Positions 1 to 8,015 are shown, counted from the stretch's first letter. The stretch is 20,543 nt of DNA from Candidatus Omnitrophota bacterium (GCA_028710845.1 JAQTTI010000010.1:1-20543), one strand, 5' to 3'. The notes: a model not told the origin generated them from the letters alone. Translations and numbers: made by a program.

Positions 1-221
1 CAGTTACCCTTTTTGCTTTTGACAAAGGCCAGGGGCTAAGCGAGCACACCGCTCCATTTGACGCCTTGATTTATATCGCAGACGGCAGCGCAGAAATTAT
101 CATTTCCGGTAAACCCCATTCTGTGAAAGCCGGAGAAACTATTATTATGCCTGCAGGTAAACCGCATTCGGTTAGAGCAGTCGACAGGTTTAAAATGCTT
201 CTAATAATGATAAGAGAGTAA
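1..221 (+). CDS. Cupin-domain protein, 3' end only (5' end outside the window)
   Basis: The open frame runs in from the left edge (first whole codon at base 3) to TAA at 219-221, giving about 72 residues of a C-terminal cupin barrel. The second cupin motif is clear: GETIIMPAGKPHSV has the G-x5-P-x4-H pattern. Upstream, SEHTAPFDALIYIADGSAEI resembles the first motif, which carries metal-binding His residues. Small cupins of this kind bind a metal and serve as sensors, isomerases or dioxygenases; nothing here identifies the ligand. The stop is one base before the start of the next gene, so the two are probably cotranscribed. The family is fairly sure and the function is unknown. Confidence 0.8.
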   Translation, partial: VTLFAFDKGQGLSEHTAPFDALIYIADGSAEIIISGKPHSVKAGETIIMPAGKPHSVRAVDRFKMLLIMIRE

Positions 222-222
222 T

Positions 223-600
223 ATGTTAAAACAACTTAAACTTTGGGGGCCTGTTTTGATTTGGGCCGGGCTTATTTTCTTTTTCTCAAACATCCCCGAT
301 TTGGAATCAGGGCTTAAAGAGGATTTCATTTTAAGAAAAATCGCCCACATTTTCGAATATTTTATTCTTACCTTGTTTTTATTTAGGGCATTTAAAGGTT
401 CGTTGGCAATGAACCTTGACCGGCTTTATATCTATCCGGCTGCTTTAGCGCTTCTCTACGCTATAAGCGATGAATTCCACCAGTTTTTCGTTGACGGCAG
501 GTATTGTTCGCTCAATGATGTGATGATCGATTCAATTGGCATTGTTGTTTTCTATGCCATGCTTATATTTATGAAAGGAAAGACATGCTCGATAAAATGA
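223..600 (+). CDS. VanZ-like family membrane protein
   Basis: A 125-residue integral membrane protein with about four hydrophobic segments (roughly residues 8-24, 40-58, 70-86 and 101-117). The VanZ-like signature is visible: FSNIP after the first segment, K-x2-H-x3-Y (KIAHIFEYF) in the second, DEFHQFF in the third, and a D-x3-D-x2-G pattern (DVMIDSIG) in the fourth. VanZ-like proteins are named after the teicoplanin resistance protein, but most chromosomal members have no known substrate, and no van genes are nearby. It starts one base after the cupin stop and overlaps ybaB by 16 bases, so translation of the two is likely coupled. Family call is good; role unknown. Confidence 0.85.
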   Translation: MLKQLKLWGPVLIWAGLIFFFSNIPDLESGLKEDFILRKIAHIFEYFILTLFLFRAFKGSLAMNLDRLYIYPAALALLYAISDEFHQFFVDGRYCSLNDVMIDSIGIVVFYAMLIFMKGKTCSIK

Positions 601-881
601 AGGCATTATTTGAAATGCAAAAAAAGATGCAAGAAGTTAAGCGCCAGCTAGATAGCGCTACTTTTGATATACAGAGCCCTGACGGGGCGGTTAAAATTAC
701 CATGAACGGCGCCCAAGAGGTTAAGGATATCGCCATTAAAGATAATCTTGATGAATCGGAAAGAGCGCGTTTGGCTAATTCGATCAAAGATGCTTTTAAC
801 CGGGCGATTAAACGTTCGCAGGATATCGCGGCGCAGAAAATGAAAGAGGTTACGGGTTTAAATATCCCGGGTTTAACCTGA
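585..881 (+). CDS. ybaB: YbaB/EbfC family nucleoid-associated protein
   Basis: A 98-residue protein of the YbaB/EbfC family, small dimeric DNA-binding proteins of the nucleoid. The layout is typical: an N-terminal coiled-coil helix rich in M, K and Q (residues 1-25, MLDKMKALFEMQKKMQEVKRQ), a central strand region with DGAVKITMNGAQEVKDIAI (about 33-51), and C-terminal helices ending in KEVTGLNIPGL. Length matches the family (about 100 residues). In many bacteria ybaB lies between dnaX and recR; here it lies between a VanZ-like gene and a DUF2157 gene, so that context is lost or lies outside the window. The start is supported by a purine-rich ribosome site (GGAAAG) just upstream and lies inside the VanZ-like gene. 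Confidence 0.92.
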   Translation: MLDKMKALFEMQKKMQEVKRQLDSATFDIQSPDGAVKITMNGAQEVKDIAIKDNLDESERARLANSIKDAFNRAIKRSQDIAAQKMKEVTGLNIPGLT

Positions 882-904
882 TCTCATTCCGGGGAGGAGG
901 GCAA

Positions 905-2227
905 ATGAACAGGGTAACAGGCATAAAGTGGCTTTACAATGAATTACCGAACCTGATTAACAGGGGAATCTTCACCGAAGAGACTGCCAAGAAACTGCGC
1001 GAGTATTACGGAGAAGTAAAAAGCGCAAGTAAAACCACAACCATGCTGATTATCTTGAGCACGGTAGGCGCTCTTTTAATCGGTTTGGGGATTATTCTCC
1101 TATTTGCCCATAACTGGGAAAACTTTTCCCGCTTGACCAGGACCATTTTATCTTTATTGCCTTTAGTTATCGGCCAGTATCTTTGTTTATGGGTTTTACG
1201 AAACCGGCCCGAATCAGGAGCCTTTAAAGAGGGAGCCGGTACTTTTTTGAGCTTAATGGTCGGAGCATCTATTTCTTTGATCGGTCAGACTTACAATATT
1301 CCCGCTGATGCCAGCGCGTTTGTTTTAACCTGGATGTTCCTAATTATTCCCATTACCTATTTTATGCAGGCATCAATTCCGGCTGCGATCTATCTAATCG
1401 GTATTACAATCTGGTCATCTATGCAATGGAATGATCCCGGTAGGGCTTTTATGTTCTGGCCTCTTTTAGTAATAGTTTTACCCCATTTTATTTGGACGCT
1501 AGGGAAAGAGATCTATGCCGTACGCACGGCTTTACTTTCGTTGGTCATTTCTATATGTATCACTATTGCAGCCGGGCAAAGTTTGGGTAAACTCGTTCCG
1601 GGAAGTTGGATCATAATTTACTCCAGCATATATTCAATTTTTTATTCGTTAGGCCATTTTAAAACAGAGGATATTACTACCAGCTGGCAGCCGATTTTTC
1701 GTTTCATAGGAGCAGTTGGTTCGTTTGTGCTGGCGTTAATGGCTACTTATAGCTTTGTTTGGCAGAACCATACTTATTCCGAATATTCATCGATGTTTAA
1801 AAGCAAGATCCCTTTGCCGGTTGTTTTTGGTGAAACCATCGTATCGATTTGCTTAATAACCCTGGCTTTGCTTTTGTTTTATGATCATGTTAAGCGAAAG
1901 AATAATTTAGTTGCCTTATTTGCGGTTACACCGCTCTTGGCAATAATTGGTTATATAACCAATGAAGGTTCGGCAATTTTACCGATCATTATCTTTAACA
2001 TTTTCATCTTTGTTTTAAGCATCAGCCGGATAAGGGAGGGGATCCGCCGGCCGAGCCTGCCGGTTGTAAACATCGGTATGTTGATGCTGGCAGTCCTTAT
2101 TATTGCCAGATTTTTCGACAGCGATATTAACTTTATTCTAAAAGGGCTGGTATTTATTTGCGTAGGAATCGGGTTTTTGGCGGTTAACCTAAACCTTTCC
2201 CGCCGCCTGGGAGGTGCAAATGAATAA
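905..2227 (+). CDS. DUF2157 multi-pass membrane protein
   Basis: A 440-residue protein with a soluble helical head (about residues 6-37, containing LPNLINRGIFTEETAKKLRE), then about twelve hydrophobic segments up to the C-terminus. The head followed by a G-rich first membrane segment (LIILSTVGALLIGLGIILLFAHNW, here split: LIILSTVGALLIGLG and then IILLFAHNW) is characteristic of DUF2157. A very strong ribosome site (GGGGAGGAGGG, 891-901) precedes the ATG. It overlaps the following GDYXXLXY gene by 8 bases. This pairing recurs in many bacteria and suggests that the two form one envelope complex, but the family has no established biochemical role. Family call is firm; function unknown. Confidence 0.85.
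   Translation: MNRVTGIKWLYNELPNLINRGIFTEETAKKLREYYGEVKSASKTTTMLIILSTVGALLIGLGIILLFAHNWENFSRLTRTILSLLPLVIGQYLCLWVLRNRPESGAFKEGAGTFLSLMVGASISLIGQTYNIPADASAFVLTWMFLIIPITYFMQASIPAAIYLIGITIWSSMQWNDPGRAFMFWPLLVIVLPHFIWTLGKEIYAVRTALLSLVISICITIAAGQSLGKLVPGSWIIIYSSIYSIFYSLGHFKTEDITTSWQPIFRFIGAVGSFVLALMATYSFVWQNHTYSEYSSMFKSKIPLPVVFGETIVSICLITLALLLFYDHVKRKNNLVALFAVTPLLAIIGYITNEGSAILPIIIFNIFIFVLSISRIREGIRRPSLPVVNIGMLMLAVLIIARFFDSDINFILKGLVFICVGIGFLAVNLNLSRRLGGANE
2209..2216 (+). promoter_or_regulatory. Ribosome binding site deciding the GDYXXLXY start
   Basis: GGGAGGTG at this position is a strong Shine-Dalgarno sequence. It includes the in-frame GTG at 2214 that could otherwise be taken as a start, which makes ATG 2220 the better start. 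Confidence 0.7.
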
Positions 2228-2771
2228 AAAACTTCTGATTAGGTTATTTATGGTTTTAGCTTTAATCCAGCTTGTTGTGCCGCTATCAATGATTGTAGAG
2301 CGTGAGATTATTCTGAAAGAAGGCAAGCAGTTCAAGTTTAAAACTGCGCCAGTGGATCCTTACGATGCTTTCCGCGGGAGATATGTGGCTTTAAGATTTC
2401 AAGGCGATACGCTTAAAGGTGTACAGGGGTTTGGGCACGATCAAAAAGTTTTTGCCGTTATAGAGGTAGGGGAAGATGGTTTTGCCAATTTGGTCAGCAT
2501 ATCTACCAAAAGGCCCCAAGGGAAAGATTATATCCAGGCAAAAGTTGCCTATTCATTTAACCAATCAACAACTTTAAATTTGCCCATTGACCGTTACTAC
2601 ATGGAAGAAAAAGCTGCTCCCAAGGCAGAAAAACTATACCAGGAGTATGCCCGAAGGGATAGTAAAAAGAATGCTTATATACTGGTGAGAATTAAAGATG
2701 GTTTACCGGTTATCGAAGGCTTATTTCTTGATGATGGTAGACGAATAGAGGATGTAGTCAAGGGAATGTAA
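2220..2771 (+). CDS. GDYXXLXY domain protein (partner of DUF2157)
   Basis: A 183-residue membrane-anchored protein. A single N-terminal hydrophobic segment (about residues 8-24) is followed by a soluble domain. The family's signature block is at about residues 45-60: VDPYDAFRGRYVALRF. This corresponds to the G-D-Y-x2-L-x-Y motif, but the usual Asp is Arg here and the last Tyr is Phe. I chose ATG 2220 over GTG 2214 because the Shine-Dalgarno sequence covers the GTG. It overlaps the DUF2157 gene by 8 bases and ends directly against the next gene. In other genomes this domain follows or is fused to DUF2157, which supports a shared complex at the cell envelope. No enzymatic role is known to me. 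Confidence 0.82.
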   Translation: MNKKLLIRLFMVLALIQLVVPLSMIVEREIILKEGKQFKFKTAPVDPYDAFRGRYVALRFQGDTLKGVQGFGHDQKVFAVIEVGEDGFANLVSISTKRPQGKDYIQAKVAYSFNQSTTLNLPIDRYYMEEKAAPKAEKLYQEYARRDSKKNAYILVRIKDGLPVIEGLFLDDGRRIEDVVKGM

Positions 2772-3473
2772 ATGTTTCGGATAAAGAATATTTTTACTGT
2801 TATCGCTTTAATTCTGTTTCCTTGTGTTTCTTCTTTTGCCCAAAACTGGGAAAAAGAGGGCAGCTTTTATTATTTAAACAAGGAAACCAGGGCAAATTTC
2901 AGCCTGCCTGGAGCCGGGCCTAATCGATTTGGCGCTAAGTATTTAAAATATGACGGAGTAAATTTTTTAGTCAGAGGAAATAAATACTGGCCTGATTACG
3001 GCAGGCTCAACCTTGAAAGAAATAATATGTTTTCTGTGCCCATTAGTCCGGGAATAAGGATAAATGAATTACATCTATTGGCCGGAGGAAATTACAGCAA
3101 TAGTTATGAGCATGACGCTTTGATGCGGCTTTATGGTGATAAATATTTTTATGCAACACTTTCGGTTATTTTTTTCTATCGAGATGGCACATTTAAAAAA
3201 CTATCCGTACCTGTTTTCTGGGATTGGTTTAAGATCGGCCCCGGGATATGGAGCAAGAATGGAGCGACGATCAAGTCTTTAGGTCAAAATCCGGTCCGCG
3301 ATAAATGCGCAATGTTCCATATAACTTTTGCTAATCCCCGGCCGCTTGAGCCGGTGCAAAGCCTTTTGATTTTAGACAGTTGGATAGACGACCGTCCGTT
3401 TTCGGATGTATTTGCGGTTACTCTTAGATCTTCGGACCAGATTGCCGATGCTGTCCCCAGGAAGGATAAATAA
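2772..3473 (+). CDS. Secreted protein of unknown function
   Basis: A 233-residue protein that I do not recognise at family level. Residues 1-23 form a signal peptide with a likely signal peptidase I site after SSFA. The mature part is rich in aromatic residues and short strands, including NFLVRGNKYWPDYGRLNL, INELHLLAGGNYSNSY and FFYRDGTFKKLSVPVFWDWF. A strand with an R/A-D-G-T turn followed by a Trp-rich strand recalls beta-sandwich modules attached to carbohydrate-active proteins, but that is only an impression. There is one Cys in the mature chain and no obvious catalytic motif. The gene directly abuts the GDYXXLXY stop and overlaps purD by one base (TAATG), so it is likely cotranscribed with both. 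Confidence 0.6.
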   Translation: MFRIKNIFTVIALILFPCVSSFAQNWEKEGSFYYLNKETRANFSLPGAGPNRFGAKYLKYDGVNFLVRGNKYWPDYGRLNLERNNMFSVPISPGIRINELHLLAGGNYSNSYEHDALMRLYGDKYFYATLSVIFFYRDGTFKKLSVPVFWDWFKIGPGIWSKNGATIKSLGQNPVRDKCAMFHITFANPRPLEPVQSLLILDSWIDDRPFSDVFAVTLRSSDQIADAVPRKDK

Positions 3474-4738
3474 TGCGGATTTTAGTTGTTGGTTCAGGCG
3501 GTCGCGAACATGCTTTAGTTTGGAAGATCGCCCAATCAAAATTAGTAGATAAGATTTTTTGCGCTCCCGGTAACGGCGGAATTGCGCAGATTGCCGAATG
3601 TATCGATATCAAGGCTGATGACGACTGCGCCTTAGTGGAATTTGCCCTAAAAGAAAAAATCGACCTGACCGTGGTCGGCCCGGAAGCAGCTTTATCAATA
3701 GGTATTGCTGATCTATTCGAGAAATCAGGACTTAAGATTTTCGGACCGTGCAAGCAAGCAGCAAGGCTTGAGGCAAGCAAGATCTTTTCCAAAGAGCTGA
3801 TGGCTAAATATAAGGTTCCCACAGCCAGGTTTCAGATCTTTGATAATCCATACTCAGCAAAAAAATATATTGAAGAAATCGGTGTTCCTTGCGTGGTTAA
3901 GGCCGACGGCCTGGCAGCCGGTAAAGGGGTGGTTGTGGCTCAATCAGTTGAAGAGGCAAAGATAGCTGTGGCCTCGATGATGGAGAATAAAGTTTTTGGA
4001 TATGCCGGAGAGAATATTATCATTGAAGAGTGCTTAAGCGGCCAGGAAGCATCAATCCTGGTAATTACCGATTCAAAAGAAGTAGTTGCTTTGGCTACCT
4101 CCCAGGATCATAAAAGGGTTTTTGATTACGACCAGGGGCCGAATACAGGGGGAATGGGAGCATATTCTCCGGCTCCGGTAGTAACGCCGGGTATTTTAAA
4201 AGAGATAAAAGAAAAAATTATTTACCGGGCTATCGATGGATTAGCAAAAGAAGGCATAGATTACCGGGGTGTTTTATACGCCGGCATAATGTTAACCAAA
4301 GAAGGCCCTAAAACTTTGGAATTTAATGTGCGCTTCGGCGACCCGGAAACCGAGGCGATATTACCCAGGCTAAAATCAGATTTAGTAGAAGTGATGCTGG
4401 CAACAGTCGAAGGTAAGCTTAATAAAGTAAGGACATTGGAATGGGACAGCAGGCCTTGCGTTTGTGTAGTCTGCGCAAGTAAAGGTTATCCGGGAGATTA
4501 TTCTAAAGATAAAGAAATTACAGGGTTAGATGAAGCTGCTAAAATTAAAGATGTAGTAGTTTTTCATGCCGGAACTAAAAAAACGGGGGATAAAATCGTA
4601 ACTAACGGCGGAAGGGTCCTGGGTGTAACCGCTTTAGGCGGCACAATAAAAGAGGCAATCAGTAAAACTTATGAAGCTGTAGGAAAAATAAATTTTGAAG
4701 GTATGCATTATCGCAAGGACATAGCAAGCAAGTCTTAA
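3473..4738 (+). CDS. purD: Phosphoribosylamine--glycine ligase (GAR synthetase)
   Basis: PurD joins glycine to 5-phosphoribosylamine using ATP, the second step of de novo purine synthesis, in the cytoplasm. The 421 residues match the family's usual length. Visible signatures are the N-terminal Rossmann-like MRILVVGSGGREHALVWKIA, VVGPEAALSIGIAD, the ATP-grasp stretch VKADGLAAGKGVVVA, QDHKRVFDYDQGPNTGGMGA, and the metal-binding NVRFGDPETEAILPRL. The start is set by a one-base TAATG overlap with the preceding gene. purE follows after 43 bases and the glycine-producing glyA is downstream in the same run, a sensible functional grouping. The domain appears complete, with no missing motif. Confidence 0.97.
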   Translation: MRILVVGSGGREHALVWKIAQSKLVDKIFCAPGNGGIAQIAECIDIKADDDCALVEFALKEKIDLTVVGPEAALSIGIADLFEKSGLKIFGPCKQAARLEASKIFSKELMAKYKVPTARFQIFDNPYSAKKYIEEIGVPCVVKADGLAAGKGVVVAQSVEEAKIAVASMMENKVFGYAGENIIIEECLSGQEASILVITDSKEVVALATSQDHKRVFDYDQGPNTGGMGAYSPAPVVTPGILKEIKEKIIYRAIDGLAKEGIDYRGVLYAGIMLTKEGPKTLEFNVRFGDPETEAILPRLKSDLVEVMLATVEGKLNKVRTLEWDSRPCVCVVCASKGYPGDYSKDKEITGLDEAAKIKDVVVFHAGTKKTGDKIVTNGGRVLGVTALGGTIKEAISKTYEAVGKINFEGMHYRKDIASKS

Positions 4739-4781
4739 GGCGAAACTGTTTCGAATCTAATCGGGAAATGGGGGAGGTAAA

Positions 4782-5258
4782 ATGAGCAAAATATGCATAA
4801 TCATGGGCAGTCAATCAGATTTAGTAACCGTTAACGAAGCGGTTAAAGTTTTAAAAGAATTCAAGGTAGCTTATGATATCCGGGTTCTATCCGCCCATAG
4901 GACTCCTTATGAATTATCCCAATATATTGAAGCTGCGCCGGCAAAGGGAACTAAAGTTTTTATCGCAGCAGCCGGTGGAGCTGCGGCGCTGGCAGGCGTA
5001 ATTGCAGCCCACACAATTTTACCGGTCATCGGAATTCCGATGGAGACCTCCAGCCTCAAAGGAATGGATTCGCTTTTATCTACCGTGCAGATGCCCGGAG
5101 GTGTTCCGGTGGCCTCAATGGCAATAGGTAAGGCCGGGGCCAAAAATGCAGCTCTTTTTGCTTTGTCTATACTTGGTATTAATGATAAAAAAATAAGCGC
5201 CCAGCTGCTTAAATATAAGCAAGCAATGCGCAACAAGATTAAAAAAATCAAGTTATGA
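4782..5258 (+). CDS. purE: N5-carboxyaminoimidazole ribonucleotide mutase
   Basis: PurE moves the carboxylate of N5-CAIR to carbon 4 to give CAIR in purine synthesis; it acts in the cytoplasm as an octamer. The 158 residues show the family motifs: MGSQSDL (8-14), SAHRTP with the catalytic His at residue 39, the glycine- and alanine-rich AAAGGAAALAGVIA, LPVIGIPMETSSLKGMDSLLS, and QMPGGVPVASMAIGKAGAKNAAL. The partner purK is not in this window. The ATG is preceded by a very strong Shine-Dalgarno sequence (GGGGGAGG, 4770-4777), stronger than most neighbours, and the gene overlaps the next one by ATGA. The 43 bases before it show no terminator or convincing promoter. Confidence 0.96.
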   Translation: MSKICIIMGSQSDLVTVNEAVKVLKEFKVAYDIRVLSAHRTPYELSQYIEAAPAKGTKVFIAAAGGAAALAGVIAAHTILPVIGIPMETSSLKGMDSLLSTVQMPGGVPVASMAIGKAGAKNAALFALSILGINDKKISAQLLKYKQAMRNKIKKIKL

Positions 5259-6316
5259 GTACTACAAAAATAATAAAAATCAATCCGCTTAATCCTGATT
5301 TGCGTCAGATCAAGCAGTCAGCAAAAGTAATTTCCGGCGGGGGCCTGGTGATTATCCCTACAGACACCGTCTATGGGATTGCCGTAAGCGCCTTAGATAA
5401 AAAAGCGCTAGATAAATTATACGAGATTAAGAAGCGGCCGAAAGATAAGCCTTTTGTCCTGATTGTATCGAAAAAAGAAAAAGTTGAAGAGCTTAGCCGC
5501 AATATTCCGGTGGCTGCTTATAAATTAATTTATAAATTCTGGCCCGGGCCTTTGACCATTTTGCTTAATGGGGTTAACGAAGGGAAGATCGGTTTGCGTA
5601 TGCCGGATAACCAGATTGCCTTGGGGGTTATTTCCGAAGCCGGGGTGCCTTTGGCTTGTCCTTCGGCCAATATTTCGGATAATCCGGCTAGCGGAGATTT
5701 TAAACAAGCATTAAAAGATTTTGACGGTTTGGTTGATTTAGCCGTTGATGGCGGGCCGGCGAAAATAGGGATAGAGTCGACCATTGTCGACTTAACGGTT
5801 GAACCTTTAAAAATAATAAGGCCAGGCGCAATTAAAGAGGAAGATATTATTTCGGCAATTAAAACGAAAAGCGTGCTTTTTGTCTGTACGGGAAACTCCT
5901 GCCGTTCAGTTATGGCTGAAGGATATTTAAAGAAGCTTTTAAAAGAGCAAGGCAGGGCAGATGTCGAGGTATCCAGCGCCGGTATGATGGCCATTGACGG
6001 CGCAGGCGCCAGCTTTGAAACTCGGGCAGTACTTGAGAAGGCGGGAGCCGATGTTTCAATGCACCGGGCCCGGAAAGTCACCAAGGAATTAATTGACCGC
6101 ACAGACCTTATTTTGGTAATGGAGAAAATCCATGAGGAGAAGATTTTAGAGCTTGCGCCGGAGGCAAAGAACCGGCTGTTTTTATTAAAAGAATTTGCTA
6201 AAATAAACGATGAAAGCCTTAATATATCTGACCCCATCGGAGGCAGCTACGAATTCTACCAGGAGGTATTTCTCGTCATTAAAGAAGCCGTAGAAAGGAT
6301 AAGTAAAATCATATGA
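5255..6316 (+). CDS. tsaC: TsaC/Sua5 threonylcarbamoyl-AMP synthase fused to a YwlE-like low-molecular-weight phosphatase
   Basis: A 353-residue two-domain fusion. Residues 1-200 are a YrdC/Sua5 domain, which makes threonylcarbamoyl-AMP from threonine, bicarbonate and ATP for the t6A modification of tRNA. Its marks are VIIPTDTVYGIAV, the KKRPKDKPF nucleotide-binding loop (59-67), FWPGPLT, CPSANIS and ESTIVDL. Residues 206-353 are a low-molecular-weight phosphatase domain: P-loop CTGNSCRS with nucleophile Cys211 and Arg217, and the general-acid Asp326 in DPIGGS. LLKEF and DPIGGSYEFYQ resemble B. subtilis YwlE, a protein arginine phosphatase. The domain has no Cys beyond 211 and 216, which argues against a thioredoxin-linked arsenate reductase. 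In B. subtilis ywlC, ywlE, ywlF (rpiB) and glyA lie in this same order as separate genes. ATGA overlaps occur at both ends. Confidence 0.93.
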   Translation: MSTTKIIKINPLNPDLRQIKQSAKVISGGGLVIIPTDTVYGIAVSALDKKALDKLYEIKKRPKDKPFVLIVSKKEKVEELSRNIPVAAYKLIYKFWPGPLTILLNGVNEGKIGLRMPDNQIALGVISEAGVPLACPSANISDNPASGDFKQALKDFDGLVDLAVDGGPAKIGIESTIVDLTVEPLKIIRPGAIKEEDIISAIKTKSVLFVCTGNSCRSVMAEGYLKKLLKEQGRADVEVSSAGMMAIDGAGASFETRAVLEKAGADVSMHRARKVTKELIDRTDLILVMEKIHEEKILELAPEAKNRLFLLKEFAKINDESLNISDPIGGSYEFYQEVFLVIKEAVERISKII

Positions 6317-6774
6317 GTAAAATATTAATTGCTGCGGACCATGCCGGATTCGCTTTAAAGGAAGAATTAAAAAAATACCTGGGAAATAAAGGAATCAGAG
6401 TGAATGATTTAGGCACCTATTCCAAAGAAAGATGCGATTACCCGCTTTATGCCTATGAATTAGCCAAAAGAATTTCTGAAGGAAAAGCCCGGCGGGGGAT
6501 CCTAATTTGTAAGAGCGGGATCGGTACATCAATTGTCGCTAACCGTTTCCCGGGAGTGCGGGCATCATTATGCCACAATTTAAAAATTACCAAACTTACC
6601 CGTGAGCATAACGACAGCAATGTTTTAGTTTTGGGTTCCGGTTTTGTAAAACCAGACTTGGCAAAAAGAATGGTTTCAGCCTGGATGAAAACAAAGTTTT
6701 TAGGCGGAAGGCATTTAAAAAGAGTAAAGTTAATTAACCGTATCGATAAATTGATAAGGAGTTGTGCAAAGTGA
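6313..6774 (+). CDS. rpiB: Ribose-5-phosphate isomerase B
   Basis: RpiB interconverts ribose 5-phosphate and ribulose 5-phosphate in the pentose phosphate pathway, supplying ribose for PRPP and thus for the purine genes upstream. The 153-residue protein has AADHAG near the N-terminus (Asp9, His10), Cys66 in LICKSGIGTSIVANR, RASLCHN, and His99 in REHND. Cys66 and His99 match the numbering of the E. coli catalytic pair. The usual CGTGIG loop reads CKSGIG here, a mild variation. A related LacA/B-type galactose isomerase is a less likely reading given the neighbours. The gene overlaps both neighbours by 4 bases. Confidence 0.93.
   Translation: MSKILIAADHAGFALKEELKKYLGNKGIRVNDLGTYSKERCDYPLYAYELAKRISEGKARRGILICKSGIGTSIVANRFPGVRASLCHNLKITKLTREHNDSNVLVLGSGFVKPDLAKRMVSAWMKTKFLGGRHLKRVKLINRIDKLIRSCAK
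6756..6761 (+). promoter_or_regulatory. Ribosome binding site deciding the glyA start
   Basis: AAGGAG lies 9 bases before GTG 6771. An in-frame TTG at 6762 directly abuts this site with no spacer and is therefore unlikely to be used. Confidence 0.7.
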
Positions 6775-8015
6775 AATACTTACAAAAAACAGACCCTGAA
6801 ATTTTTAATGCGATTCAAAAAGAATTAAAAAGACAGAATGAAAATATCGAGCTGATTGCCTCGGAAAACTTTACTTCTTTATCGGTTTTAGAGGCGCAAG
6901 GCTCAGTGTTAACCAATAAATACGCCGAAGGTTATTCCGGCGCCCGCTGGTACGGCGGATGCGAATATGTGGATATTGCCGAAACCTTAGCAGTAGAAAG
7001 AGCTAAAAGCCTTTTTGGAGCTGAACACGTGAATGTTCAGGCGCATTCAGGTTCTCAGGCAAATATGGCAGTTTATTTTGCCGCAGTTAAACCGGGAGAT
7101 ACAGTTTTAGCGATGGATTTAGCCGCAGGGGGCCATCTTACCCACGGCCACCCGCATAATTTTTCAGGTAGGTTTTTTAAAATGGTCGGTTATGGCGTAG
7201 ATAAAAAGACTGAAATGCTAAATTATGACGAAATCGCAGTTCTGGCTAAAGAGCATAAACCTAAAATGATCTTAGCCGGTGCTTCAGCCTATCCTAGAAC
7301 GATTGATTTTAAAAGATTTCGCGAGATCGCTGATAGTGTAGGGGCTTATTTATTCGTGGATATGGCCCATATAGCGGGCCTTGTTGCCGCAGGAATTCAT
7401 CCATCGCCGGTTCCTTATGCGGAATTTGTGACTTCTACTACCCACAAAACTTTACGCGGCCCCCGCGGAGGATTTATTCTCTGTAAAAAAGAATTTGCCA
7501 AGAAGATCGATAGCCAGATATTTCCGGGGATCCAGGGCGGGCCATTAATGCATGTAGTTGCAGCTAAAGCCGTGGCATTCGGCGAGGCATTGCAGCCTGA
7601 TTTTAAAGGTTATCAAATTCAGCTGGCTAAAAATGCGGAAGAATTAGCCAGCGCTTTAGAAAAGAAAGGATTCAGGATAGTTTCCGGAGGAACAGATACC
7701 CACTTAATGCTAGTTGACCTGAATCCAAAGAAAGTCACCGGTAAAGATGCTTCAAGGATATTAGGCGAAGTAAATATTACCGTCAATAAAAATATGATCC
7801 CGTTTGATGATAAGAGTCCGATGGTAACTAGCGGCATTCGTTTAGGGACTCCGGCAGTAAGTACCCGTAAAATGAAAGAACCGGAAATGCAAAAGATTGC
7901 CAGCCTAATCAATGATGCTATCGAAAATAATGCTAATCCGGCTAAACTTTTGGAAGTTAAAAAAGAAACGCTGGTCTTAACTAAAAAATTCCCCTTATAC
8001 CCGGAGCTATTTTAA
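6771..8015 (+). CDS. glyA: Serine hydroxymethyltransferase
   Basis: GlyA converts serine and tetrahydrofolate to glycine and 5,10-methylene-THF using PLP, supplying glycine for PurD and one-carbon units for purine and thymidylate synthesis. The 414 residues (from GTG 6771) are of normal length. Key regions are LIASENFTS (28-36), TNKYAEGYSGARWYGG (48-63), AHSGSQANMAVY (91-102), the cofactor Asp197 and His200 in FVDMAHIAG, and the PLP lysine Lys226 in STTHKTLRGPRGG. The start is GTG within a GTGA overlap with the rpiB stop. The end of the gene touches the next ATG without a gap. The domain appears complete. Confidence 0.96.
   Translation: MKYLQKTDPEIFNAIQKELKRQNENIELIASENFTSLSVLEAQGSVLTNKYAEGYSGARWYGGCEYVDIAETLAVERAKSLFGAEHVNVQAHSGSQANMAVYFAAVKPGDTVLAMDLAAGGHLTHGHPHNFSGRFFKMVGYGVDKKTEMLNYDEIAVLAKEHKPKMILAGASAYPRTIDFKRFREIADSVGAYLFVDMAHIAGLVAAGIHPSPVPYAEFVTSTTHKTLRGPRGGFILCKKEFAKKIDSQIFPGIQGGPLMHVVAAKAVAFGEALQPDFKGYQIQLAKNAEELASALEKKGFRIVSGGTDTHLMLVDLNPKKVTGKDASRILGEVNITVNKNMIPFDDKSPMVTSGIRLGTPAVSTRKMKEPEMQKIASLINDAIENNANPAKLLEVKKETLVLTKKFPLYPELF

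Noticed and set aside
5541..5552. GGCCCGGGCC palindrome
   Set aside because: It lies in the codons for the conserved W-P-G-P motif; short GC palindromes are expected there.
5775..5792. Inverted repeat AGTCGAC / GTCGACT with a 4-base loop
   Set aside because: It encodes the conserved ESTIVDL motif of the TsaC domain, is short, and has no T-run or regulatory position, so chance codon choice is enough.
5530..6237. A 235-codon open frame on the minus strand opposite the tsaC fusion
   Set aside because: It is antisense to two clearly recognised domains, has no family resemblance or good ribosome site, and is explained as a shadow of the coding strand.
6762..6770. TTG 6762 as the glyA start
   Set aside because: It abuts the AAGGAG site with no spacer; GTG 6771 is properly spaced and makes a GTGA overlap with the upstream stop.
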